Source: Nitrospirales bacterium
GTDB lineage: Bacteria; Nitrospirota; Nitrospiria; Nitrospirales; UBA8639
Assembly (NCBI GenBank): GCA_021604265.1
Contig: BQIY01000110.1
Location: forward strand, 1 to 7,105
DNA length: 7,105 nt
Reading direction: 5' to 3'
Below, piece after piece: positions 1 to 6,567 of this stretch (the stretch's first letter is position 1; each line of letters begins with the position of its first letter). Below the pieces are notes generated by a model, which worked only from the letters and a program-made list of their open reading frames with translations, searched no databases and was not told the origin of the DNA. Both the position numbers and the translations under genes were made by a program.

Positions 1-153
1 AAATGTTCAGATTGGATCATCGACCTCGGCCCAGGCGGCGGAGAACACGGCGGACAGATTGTGGCAGAAGGTCGTCCTGAAGATATTGCGAAAAACCCTG
101 AATCGCATACTGGACGTTTTCTACATTCGCTGCTTGAACACATCACCCACTGA
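1..153 (+). CDS. uvrA: UvrA, excinuclease ABC subunit A, C-terminal 50 residues (partial, start outside window)
   Basis: Frame 1 is open from the first base to TGA at 151-153. It reads [14 protein letters not shown], then [10 protein letters not shown], then SHTGRFL near the end. This matches the end of the second ATPase domain of UvrA: the D-loop/H-loop region after Walker B, followed by the family's typical C-terminal SHTGxFL. UvrA is the cytoplasmic damage-recognition ATPase of nucleotide excision repair and works with UvrB and UvrC. Most UvrA proteins have GPEGG at the 'GPGGG' position. The GPGGGEHGG form seen here resembles the equivalent loop of the first ATPase domain (GPGAGxHGG in E. 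coli), so a UvrA paralogue cannot be excluded from 50 residues. The gene converges on the minus-strand NRPS gene, with 99 bp between the stop codons. It is probably a chromosomal neighbour, not part of the biosynthetic cluster. Confidence 0.8.
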   Translation, partial: KCSDWIIDLGPGGGEHGGQIVAEGRPEDIAKNPESHTGRFLHSLLEHITH

Positions 154-252
154 CGACGATCTATCCCTTCCCTCAAACCACGCGTCCCATTCAAAGAATA
201 TATGATCTGTCCTCGTTAGACTCTTTCTAGAAGTTTTTGACTGTTTGGCTGG
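154..252. other. Convergent intergenic spacer between uvrA and the NRPS gene
   Basis: These 99 bp separate two converging stop codons. A bidirectional terminator would be expected, but I see no convincing GC-rich stem with a T-run on either strand. The nearest candidate is the self-complementary TTCTAGAA at 225-232 followed by five T's at 234-238. It has no loop and is AT-rich, so I do not call it a terminator. The octamer TCTAGAAG occurs at 226-233 and again at 275-282 inside the end of the NRPS gene, which is probably chance. Confidence 0.5.
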
Positions 253-3200
253 TTACCTTTTCTGTTTCTGTACGTCTAGAAGAGCGTCCATGAACACCTT
301 GTAGAAGGTTTTCACATACGGTTCATACATGACTTTTCGGTGACCGACGGGGAGACTATACACTTGTTTCACGCTCAGACATAAGCTTTGCCAGTACCCT
401 TCTAAATCATCTTCCGTTTGAAAGAGGACAATCTCTCCTGCATATGGTTGAGGGATATAGTGCTTCGCAGCTTGGCCTGCCACATGCTTATGATATAAGG
501 GTCGCAGTGAAAGTGGGAGTGGGAGGCCAAACCTAAAGTAGGCTTGACAAGCCTTGAGCTTGAAACGATACCGTAATCTTGGAATTAACCTCGGCACACG
601 CGATATGACATCCCTAGAAATTTCCGCAAACAGAGATGTTTGAATCGCATTCCGATGTCGTGGAGGCACGCTCTCCTCTCGATTTCCCATTAACACATTC
701 TTCAATTTCTTTGGCAACCTTGACTGTGAGGATTGCGAGAAAGGCCTTGTCGGATCTATCAAGGCGAGGAAGGCGACATGCTGCTTCTGCTCAAGCAGTT
801 GCCGCCCCATTTCATAGGCTACAAGCCCTCCAAACGAGTAGCCTGCCACATAATACGGACCGAAGGGCTGAATTTCTCGCATTTCTTTTACATACTGCGC
901 AGCAAGTTCCCTCACTGTGTGATGCGGCACTGGCCTTCCATCATGCTTTTTATCATAAAACATATATAACGGTTGCTCTGGAAAGGCTTCCATGTAAGGC
1001 CTGAAAGTATTCCCGAACAAAATGCAGAAGAGTGGCGGATTAGAGCCACACGTTTGAATTGGAATAATCCATGACCACGCCTTGTTGTCATGCTCTTTTT
1101 GATGCAACCGGTGAGCAAGTTTTTCAATCGTTTGTTCTTGAAAAATGGCGGGAATATCGATTTTGACTTTCAAGACCCGTTCCATCTCCATAGCCAGCCG
1201 AACCGCAAGAAGAGATTCCCCTCCCAAGTCAAAAAAATTGTCTGTCACGCCAATTGGCCGCTTTTCTATGACTTTTTCCCAAATCGTCGCCACTTGACGC
1301 TCTAGAGCATTCCGAGGCGCAACATACGAATTGACTTCGGCTTTCTGAAGAGTGGACTCCCCGTTCTGCAACTTTTCTCGATCGACTTTTCCGTTTGCCG
1401 TGAGTGGCAGGACATCAATCCAATGAAACAAAGCCGGCACCATGTAAAAGGGAAGCGTGTGCCCTAAAAATTCTCTTAATTCATCAACACTCGGCGTTGA
1501 CTCATTTGCCGAAGTCATGTAAGCCACAAGGCGTTTCTCGCCTTTAGCCTCGTCATTTGCGAGAACCACCACCTCAGATACGGCAGGATGTTGGCCAAGC
1601 ACGGCCTCGATCTCCCCTAACTCGATCCGGAACCCTCGAATCTTGACCTGGTGGTCTGATCTTCCGAGAAACTCAATATCCCCATCTGGCATCCACCGAG
1701 CCACATCCCCTGACCGGTAAAGAAGCGAATGAGAATCGCGACCATAGGGATTGCGAATAAATCGTTCACGCGTCAACTCGGGACGATTCAAGTAGCCTCG
1801 CGTGACTCCCGCGCCACCAATATACATTTCCCCCGGCACTCCAACAGGTACAAACTGTTGCTGATTATCAAGAATGTAAAGTTCCAAGTCACGCAACGGT
1901 TGCCCAATGACGCTTCTCATTGAGGCGCAAAGACATTCCTCCGCCCGAATGGGACGATACGTAGCAAAGATGGTTGTTTCAGTGATTCCGTACATATTGA
2001 TCAATCGTGGATGTTCATCACCATACCGATCAACCCAAGGTTTCAATTGACTAAATTCGAGCTTTTCCCCACCAAAAATCACGACGCGAAGCGTCAAATG
2101 CTCTGATTTTTCCCGGGCTTGATCAACCTGAATCAATTGCATGAAGGCTGCAGGCGTTTGATTCAATACGGTCACCTTTTCACGTAATAGAAGATCGTAA
2201 AATTGATCCGGAGACCGGCTCACCCGATACGGCACGACAATGAGACGACCACCATAGAGCCATGCGCCCCACATTTCCCATACTGAAAAATCAAAAGCAT
2301 AGGAGTGAAAGAGGGTCCACACATCATAATGAGTAAACTGAAACCAGTCGTACGTCGCGTGAAAAAGACGCGTGATATTGGCATGCGTCACCATGACTCC
2401 CTTAGGTTTTCCCGTAGATCCCGATGTATAGATCACGTACGCGAGCCGCTGGTCTGTCATCTCCAAACAAGGATTTTCTCCTGGTTCCTTGATAATTTCG
2501 TCGCACTCCTGATCAAGACACACTACTTCCACATCCTGCTCCGACAGGTGTTCTTTCAACGCAGCTTGCGTTAATACGACCGTTGCCTGAGTGTCCTCAA
2601 GAATAAAAGCCAGTCGTTTCTGAGGATAGATGGGGTCGAGCGGAACATAGGCTCCACCAGCCTTCAAAATGCCTAATAGGCCAACGAGCAACTCAATGGA
2701 CCGTTCCATATAGAGCCCAACCAGTTTTTCCGGCGTCACACCTTTTCTTTGAAGATACCGGGCGAGTTGATTGGCTTGGACATTCAACTCCTCGTACGTC
2801 AACTGCTGTTCATCGCAAACCACCGCAATCGCTGTCGGTGTTTTGGCAGCTTGGACTTCAAATAGCTCATGCAGACACTTTCCTTTCGAAGGCACAGCTG
2901 TGGATGAGGACACTCCGGCACAGAGCTCACGTGTTTGTTCCTCATTCAAGAGAGAGAGTTGCCCTATGGACATTTCAGGATCCTGAACGATGCCCTCTAA
3001 AAGTGTCAGATAACAAGTTAACCAGTGCCGAATAGTCTCTTCATCGAACAGATCGTGGTTATAATCAATATCAAAACGAAGTCTTCCATCCACTTCATTG
3101 AGGTTGAAAAAGAGATCAAAGTGCACGGCTTGCTTAGGCACTTGCTCTACGGAAGCACGAAGACCATGGAAAGACATTGATGCCCCATCTCGATCCAGGT

Positions 3201-6200
3201 TGAACGTGACCTCTCCCAAAGGCAAGCGACTCGTGTCACGAGGAACTTGCAACCGTTTAATCATCCCTCCCAGCGTACAACCCTGATTGTCGTACATTTC
3301 AAAAACTTTCGTTGTTGTCGCAGAAAGAAACTGCGCAAACGGCATGTGGGGATCGAAGCGCGAACGCACAGGAAATGAATTGACACAATGCCCGACAAGC
3401 GAATCACTAGAGACGAACAGCTGTCCTGCTGTGGGAACAATCACAACCAGATCATACTGACTGGTCAATCGTGCCAACAGCACGTTGAAGACCGCGAAGG
3501 TGAGTGAAAATAAACTTGTCTTCGTCTTTACAGTCAGGGCTTTCATCATCTGGTAGAGTGTTGCATCACAGTAAGATACCACCGTCGCGCCATTGTAGGT
3601 CTTCGTGCGCGGTCGAGGACGATCGGTTGGTAATTCAAGCGGCGCAGGACACTCACGAAATTCTTTCATCCAATAAGAATAGGCCCGTTCAACCCGTTCA
3701 CTTGCTTGCGCCAAGACTTCGGTTTCAACATAAGTGCGGTACGAGGCCGCAGGGGCAAGCTGGCAGTCACGACCTTGAACCTTGGCCGAATAGACCTCGC
3801 TGATCTCTCGCAACATGACATTCCAAGACCATCCATCACAGACGAGATGATGTGCTGAAAACACGACAATGTGCCGTTCATCTGAAAGTTTGATCATGTG
3901 AATCCGAACCATGGGACCAACGGCTAAGTCAAAGGGGGTCGTTCCGGCCTCGACCAATACGGCCTGAACTTTTTCCGAACGACATTGTGGATCGAGTGAA
4001 GAATAATCGAGACATGGAATGTGAATCGAATCCCAGGATCCTTTTTTTTGATAGGCCTCATGTAAATCAAAACACACATGAAGAGCCTCATGCCTTGACA
4101 AAACCGTGTGCAGAGCACTCTTGAACACATCACAATCGAGCGCCCCCTCCAGAGTCAGCATGAACGGTTCATTGTAGGCACAAGAGGCGAGATTCCCCAT
4201 ATGCGAGGCCAACCAAATTTCCATTTGCGCTTCGGTCAAGGGAAATCTTTCGTCCCTTCGAACCTCTTTTTCTCCAATAATGGTTCCTTCTATTTCCTGA
4301 CTTCTCTCTTCCCATTTCTCTTCTCCCACTTGAATGGAACGCTTTAGACTGGCCGACTCGTTTGGCCCTTTTGATGGCGGGACCGTATCCTTTTCCCTCG
4401 TCAACCCTACCTCGGCAGAAAAACCCTTCAGAAGCTGAATTTTCTGTAATTCAAGAATGCTCTCCTTGCAAGCCGTAATGATATGGTCGACATCAGCATC
4501 GGTATGAGCTATCGTCAAGAAACAGGGAAAGCCGTCGTAAATATGAATCCCTTTCTCCCGCATCAAGAAAAAGAGGAGTTCGCTATAGGGCACATGTTCC
4601 GTATAAGTCAGTCGAAACAACGAACTGAACGATTCAACCCTAAGTGGCGCTCCAACAGTTTCACAAAACGTGTTGAGTTCAATACGTATACGAGTGGTCT
4701 GTTGATCCAGCCTGGCATAGGTGGCCTCTCCACCTTCTTGAAGAATTTCCATAGCCGCCTGACACGCAGCCATAGCGGCGGGATGGCGGACGAACGTTCC
4801 CGCGAAATATGTTACAGCTACCTCGGGTAGCGAGCTGTCTCCATACGACCAACTTCCGCCATCCAATGCGTCCATGAATTTTGCCTTGCCTGCCATCACA
4901 CCGATGGGCATCCCGCCTCCAATTACTTTGCCATACGTCGCGATATCAGCTTGGATATTGTAGTACTGCTGAGCTCCTCCGAGGCCCAGACGGAACCCCG
5001 TAATTACTTCATCAAAAATCAATGCGGACCCCGACTGATTCGTTATCTCACGAATTTCATGAAGAAATTCTCGTGGCCTCAGGGTTGGACGTCGACTCTG
5101 AATTGGCTCAACCATGACGGCAGCCAGTTCATGAGCACGTTCACGCAGAACATTCAAAGCTTCATCCGTGCCGTACTCTAATACCAACACATTTTCGACA
5201 CTTGACGGTAAAATACCAGGTGCCGCTGGAACAGAACGAAGAGTGTTCGTGCCACGAACTAAGACTTCATCGAAAATCCCATGATAAGAGCCATTGAAAA
5301 TCGCGATGAGCCCACGACCAGTCACAGTCCGCGCCATGCGCATAGCACCCATCACTGCCTCGGAACCCGTATTGCAAAAGGCCGCGCGTTCCATCCCGGT
5401 GAATCGGCAGATCATTTTCGCCAAATGACCCACGAGCGGAGACTGAGGACCAATTTCCGTACCTCGCCACAATTGATCAACAACAGCCTGAGTAATTTTC
5501 GGGTGTTGATAACCAAAAAAATTTGAACCAAACCCATTGAGAGCATCAACATACTCATTACCATCCAGATCCCAAATATGGCATCCCTCCGTCCGATCGA
5601 CAACGATAGGGTAAATGAGTTCTTTGATTTTCGACTTGAATCCAGTCACGACGCGAGGGTCAGCCATGTGTGGGCGATGCTCTTCGGTGTAGGCCTTCGA
5701 GAGCCTCGTTCGTTGATTGTAACGTTGAATAAACGCGTCCAACCATTGTTGTTGCGTCGAAGACAAGGCCTCTGGTTTTCCCCGCGTGATGCGGGCAATA
5801 GCACCAAATGGATTACCCTCCGACGCCCTCGTTTCCTTCGAAGCTCGTGTCGTCGGTCTACCTGCTAACTCGTGCGCATTCACGGGGTGGTGCCGTGGCT
5901 CAGACGGCAGGGCCTCATCAGCGGCAAGAATCCCATGCCCTCCACGTTTCAAGATCGTCAACTGATGCGCCATTAACTCCAGTTGTTGGGATATGAGTGA
6001 TTCGACTCCATGACCGTTTCTGGCAGCATGCGAAGCCGATGGCGCCGACACGTTCTGAGCCATGTTGACAGATCTCGAATCGTGTAGAAGGTCTGCTTGC
6101 ACCATGGGTTCGTCAGATTGTGGTGTCGTTTCTTCTTCAGGTGTGGGAAAGACTTCCTCGGACACGTTGGCGTCGAGATATCGTACAAGTTTTTCAACGG

Positions 6201-6429
6201 TATCGATCTCTTCGATGAGTACACGAAAGGAAATATGCACGCCCAATTTTGCGTTGATAGCCGTGCTCAATTGGATGAGGAACAGCGAATCAAACCCATG
6301 CTCAAGAAACGTGTTTGTGTGATCAAGTGCATCAAGATCCACTCCTGATAAATCAGCTAAAACGGTTTTAATCGTTGAAAACAAATAGCGGTGGCGAGCA
6401 TTGCCATCGACATCAATGGTGGATATCAT
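253..6429 (-). CDS. Hybrid synthetase ACP-aminotransferase-C-A-PCP-TE (beta-amino-acid forming, predicted Thr-incorporating, chain-terminating)
   Basis: This 2058-residue megasynthetase has the order ACP (about 13-88), helix-bearing linker (90-225), class III PLP aminotransferase (228-665), charged linker (666-726), condensation (727-1170), adenylation (1186-1690), PCP (1703-1777) and type I thioesterase (1788-2058). All key residues are present: S48 (ACP), K501 (AMT), H860/H861/D865 (C), S1739 (PCP), and S1865/D1892/H2030 (TE). ACP-AMT-C-A is the layout of the MycA/McyE family, which transaminates a beta-ketoacyl-ACP. Here only one amino-acid module and a TE follow, so this protein should finish the product. 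The start is well fixed: ATG at 6429-6427 is preceded by GAGGAAG at 6438-6432, and an in-frame TAA at 6444-6442 rules out longer forms. Stop is TAA at 255-253. The PKS gene upstream on the same strand probably supplies the KS-AT half of the first module. The domain calls are firm; the product is inferred. Confidence 0.96.
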   Translation of the reverse strand: MISTIDVDGNARHRYLFSTIKTVLADLSGVDLDALDHTNTFLEHGFDSLFLIQLSTAINAKLGVHISFRVLIEEIDTVEKLVRYLDANVSEEVFPTPEEETTPQSDEPMVQADLLHDSRSVNMAQNVSAPSASHAARNGHGVESLISQQLELMAHQLTILKRGGHGILAADEALPSEPRHHPVNAHELAGRPTTRASKETRASEGNPFGAIARITRGKPEALSSTQQQWLDAFIQRYNQRTRLSKAYTEEHRPHMADPRVVTGFKSKIKELIYPIVVDRTEGCHIWDLDGNEYVDALNGFGSNFFGYQHPKITQAVVDQLWRGTEIGPQSPLVGHLAKMICRFTGMERAAFCNTGSEAVMGAMRMARTVTGRGLIAIFNGSYHGIFDEVLVRGTNTLRSVPAAPGILPSSVENVLVLEYGTDEALNVLRERAHELAAVMVEPIQSRRPTLRPREFLHEIREITNQSGSALIFDEVITGFRLGLGGAQQYYNIQADIATYGKVIGGGMPIGVMAGKAKFMDALDGGSWSYGDSSLPEVAVTYFAGTFVRHPAAMAACQAAMEILQEGGEATYARLDQQTTRIRIELNTFCETVGAPLRVESFSSLFRLTYTEHVPYSELLFFLMREKGIHIYDGFPCFLTIAHTDADVDHIITACKESILELQKIQLLKGFSAEVGLTREKDTVPPSKGPNESASLKRSIQVGEEKWEERSQEIEGTIIGEKEVRRDERFPLTEAQMEIWLASHMGNLASCAYNEPFMLTLEGALDCDVFKSALHTVLSRHEALHVCFDLHEAYQKKGSWDSIHIPCLDYSSLDPQCRSEKVQAVLVEAGTTPFDLAVGPMVRIHMIKLSDERHIVVFSAHHLVCDGWSWNVMLREISEVYSAKVQGRDCQLAPAASYRTYVETEVLAQASERVERAYSYWMKEFRECPAPLELPTDRPRPRTKTYNGATVVSYCDATLYQMMKALTVKTKTSLFSLTFAVFNVLLARLTSQYDLVVIVPTAGQLFVSSDSLVGHCVNSFPVRSRFDPHMPFAQFLSATTTKVFEMYDNQGCTLGGMIKRLQVPRDTSRLPLGEVTFNLDRDGASMSFHGLRASVEQVPKQAVHFDLFFNLNEVDGRLRFDIDYNHDLFDEETIRHWLTCYLTLLEGIVQDPEMSIGQLSLLNEEQTRELCAGVSSSTAVPSKGKCLHELFEVQAAKTPTAIAVVCDEQQLTYEELNVQANQLARYLQRKGVTPEKLVGLYMERSIELLVGLLGILKAGGAYVPLDPIYPQKRLAFILEDTQATVVLTQAALKEHLSEQDVEVVCLDQECDEIIKEPGENPCLEMTDQRLAYVIYTSGSTGKPKGVMVTHANITRLFHATYDWFQFTHYDVWTLFHSYAFDFSVWEMWGAWLYGGRLIVVPYRVSRSPDQFYDLLLREKVTVLNQTPAAFMQLIQVDQAREKSEHLTLRVVIFGGEKLEFSQLKPWVDRYGDEHPRLINMYGITETTIFATYRPIRAEECLCASMRSVIGQPLRDLELYILDNQQQFVPVGVPGEMYIGGAGVTRGYLNRPELTRERFIRNPYGRDSHSLLYRSGDVARWMPDGDIEFLGRSDHQVKIRGFRIELGEIEAVLGQHPAVSEVVVLANDEAKGEKRLVAYMTSANESTPSVDELREFLGHTLPFYMVPALFHWIDVLPLTANGKVDREKLQNGESTLQKAEVNSYVAPRNALERQVATIWEKVIEKRPIGVTDNFFDLGGESLLAVRLAMEMERVLKVKIDIPAIFQEQTIEKLAHRLHQKEHDNKAWSWIIPIQTCGSNPPLFCILFGNTFRPYMEAFPEQPLYMFYDKKHDGRPVPHHTVRELAAQYVKEMREIQPFGPYYVAGYSFGGLVAYEMGRQLLEQKQHVAFLALIDPTRPFSQSSQSRLPKKLKNVLMGNREESVPPRHRNAIQTSLFAEISRDVISRVPRLIPRLRYRFKLKACQAYFRFGLPLPLSLRPLYHKHVAGQAAKHYIPQPYAGEIVLFQTEDDLEGYWQSLCLSVKQVYSLPVGHRKVMYEPYVKTFYKVFMDALLDVQKQKR
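256..1068 (-). other. Domain: terminal type I thioesterase (TE, residues ~1788-2058)
   Basis: This is an alpha/beta-hydrolase with nucleophile elbow GYSFGG (S1865, codon 837-835). D1892 in LALIDP lies exactly 27 residues later, the same spacing as S80-D107 in the surfactin TE, and H2030 is in LPVGHRKVMYEPYV. The triad looks complete. Two features are unusual. The N-terminal oxyanion-hole loop, often HGxGG or HPxGG in this family, reads CILFGNTF. The segment between Asp and His, which carries the lid, is about 138 residues against 100 in surfactin TE and is rich in Lys/Arg (1904-1960). The TE could hydrolyse or cyclise the product; sequence alone does not decide. Confidence 0.92.
1099..1323 (-). 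other. Domain: peptidyl carrier protein (PCP, residues ~1703-1777)
   Basis: The motif NFFDLGGESLLAVRL (1731-1745) contains S1739 (codon 1215-1213), the phosphopantetheine site, in the GGES form typical of PCPs. It follows the A10 motif after a normal short linker and holds the aminoacyl group, then the condensed product, for the adjoining TE. Confidence 0.95.
1360..2874 (-). other. Domain: adenylation (A) domain, hand-read code closest to threonine (residues ~1186-1690)
   Basis: The core motifs occur in order: A2 LKAGGAYVPLDP (1255-1266), A3 YTSGSTGKPKG (1334-1344), A4 FDFSVWE (1379-1385), A5 NMYGITETT (1478-1486), A7 YRSGDVARW (1571-1579), A8 KIRGFRIELGEIE (1596-1608), A9 LPFYMVP (1659-1665) and A10 NGKVDREKL (1679-1687). 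Aligned by eye to GrsA, the ten pocket residues are D1380, F1381, W1384, N1423, I1451, G1453, M1479, I1487, F1488 and K1681. The code DFWNIGMIFK differs from the classical threonine code DFWNIGMVHK only at the eighth and ninth positions. Threonine is the best guess; dehydrobutyrine derived from Thr, or another small hydroxy amino acid, is possible. Confidence 0.9.
2920..4251 (-). other. Domain: condensation (C) domain (residues ~727-1170)
   Basis: C1 is seen as FPLTEAQMEIWLA (729-741). The catalytic motif is HHLVCDGWS (860-868), with the general-base histidine H861. C5 is seen as VGHCVNSFPVR (1012-1022), and FDIDYNHDLFDEE (1119-1131) lies near the C-terminal motif. The C1 wording PLTEAQxxxWLA and the VGHCVN motif resemble C domains that follow AMT or PKS modules. 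The domain should join the beta-aminoacyl carbonyl on the ACP to the amino acid on the PCP. I see no epimerization domain and no heterocyclization signature (DxxxxD in place of HHxxxDG), so the incorporated amino acid is expected to stay L. Confidence 0.93.
4435..5748 (-). other. Domain: class III PLP aminotransferase (beta-aminotransferase, residues ~228-665)
   Basis: This is a glutamate-1-semialdehyde-aminomutase-like fold type I domain. Visible motifs are NTGSEA (353-358, PLP phosphate binding), SYHG (381-384, ring-stacking Tyr and His), VEPIQS (439-444), FDEVITGFR (472-480, with D473 contacting the pyridine nitrogen), the Schiff-base lysine K501 in YGKVIGGG, and FAGTF (542-546). The phrases PEVAVTYFAGTFVRHP and KVIGGGMPIG are characteristic of AMT domains embedded in MycA/McyE-type synthetases, which convert a beta-keto thioester to a beta-amino thioester using an amino-acid donor. 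Free-standing aminomutases are less likely, because the domain sits between ACP and C in one chain. The ACP-bound substrate is inferred from architecture. Confidence 0.93.
5938..5997 (-). other. Amphipathic helix segment between ACP and AMT (residues 145-164)
   Basis: LISQQLELMAHQLTIL followed by KRGG shows hydrophobic residues at 3- to 4-residue spacing, as expected of an amphipathic or coiled-coil helix. Similar 'QQLxLMxxQLxxL' helices commonly flank ACPs in PKS/AMT hybrids. It sits in an otherwise polar, low-order linker (residues 90-225). It resembles the last 20 residues of the upstream PKS protein. Confidence 0.6.
6166..6393 (-). other. Domain: N-terminal acyl carrier protein (residues ~13-88)
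   Basis: The motif HGFDSLF contains S48 (codon 6288-6286), the 4'-phosphopantetheine attachment site. The GFDSL form is typical of PKS-type ACPs, not of PCPs, which usually have GGxS. The protein opens with this carrier and has no KS or AT of its own. The carrier is therefore probably loaded by the KS-AT of the upstream protein and presents the beta-ketoacyl chain to the AMT that follows. Only about 12 residues precede the fold, too few for a large N-terminal docking domain. Confidence 0.93.
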
Positions 6430-6431
6430 GT

Positions 6432-6438
6432 CTTCCTC
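6432..6438 (-). promoter_or_regulatory. Ribosome binding site for the NRPS gene
   Basis: The minus strand reads GAGGAAG two bases before ATG (GAGGA with a 4-base spacer), slightly close but a strong purine match to 16S rRNA. With the in-frame TAA at 6444-6442 it fixes the start at 6429. Confidence 0.65.
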
Positions 6439-6462
6439 ACGTTAAAAAACCACGAGCTATGC

Positions 6463-6477
6463 TGCATCAGTGATGCA
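6463..6477. repeat. 15-bp palindrome TGCATCA-G-TGATGCA
   Basis: A perfect inverted repeat with 7-bp arms around a single central base lies in the PKS-NRPS gap, 34 bp upstream of the NRPS ATG. With one base between the arms it is a better fit to a dimeric protein-binding site than to a full hairpin, although a 6-bp stem with a 3-base loop is possible. A T6 run on the minus strand (6448-6443) begins 14 bases past it, too distant for a canonical terminator. Confidence 0.5.
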
Positions 6478-6567
6478 ACGAACGAGTAACGCTCGATGAT
6501 AATGGAGTAAGCATCCCGTCTATACCTTCTAAAGAGAACCGTCGTTCCCGCTTACGCAGAAAATACT

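Larger units (their letters stand above)
6430..6567 (-). other. Intergenic region between PKS and NRPS genes, with two micro-ORFs
   Basis: These 138 bp separate the PKS stop (TAG, 6570-6568) from the NRPS ATG. I found no clear sigma-70 promoter and no GC-stem/T-run terminator, so the two genes are probably co-transcribed. Two short frames are present. One is 15 codons (6514-6467, MLTPLSSSVTRSLHH), preceded by AGAAGG at 6530-6525. The other is 13 codons (6467-6426, MQHSSWFFNVRKT). They join through TGATG, and the second overlaps the NRPS start as ATGA. Whether they are translated is unknown. Confidence 0.4.

Noticed and set aside
636..1004. Plus-strand open frame of 122 residues inside the TE/PCP region
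   Set aside because: It lies antisense to intact, motif-rich thioesterase and PCP coding sequence, has no recognisable domain and no ribosome site. It is a shadow frame.
4042..4049. Run of eight T's (A8 in the mRNA) within the C domain, a possible slippage site
   Set aside because: It encodes QKKG in frame and is slightly shorter than runs usually needed for efficient slippage. The frame is intact on both sides and there is no alternative product.
4483..4830. Plus-strand open frame of 115 residues over the aminotransferase
   Set aside because: It is antisense to conserved AMT sequence and its composition does not resemble a protein family. It is a shadow of the real gene.
6443..6495. Rho-independent terminator after the PKS gene
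   Set aside because: The palindrome has only a one-base centre, and the T6 run begins 14 bases beyond it and is preceded by unpaired sequence. The geometry is wrong for an intrinsic terminator.
6521..6526. TATAGA (minus strand) as a -10 box for the NRPS gene
   Set aside because: No -35-like hexamer lies 16-18 bp upstream (the sequence there is GAACGA/AACGAC), so I do not call a promoter.
6430..6567. Possible frameshift or pseudogene remnant joining the PKS and NRPS genes
   Set aside because: The PKS ends in a complete helix, and the NRPS has a good ribosome site and an upstream in-frame stop. The translated gap shows no linker-like residues, so this looks like a true gene boundary.
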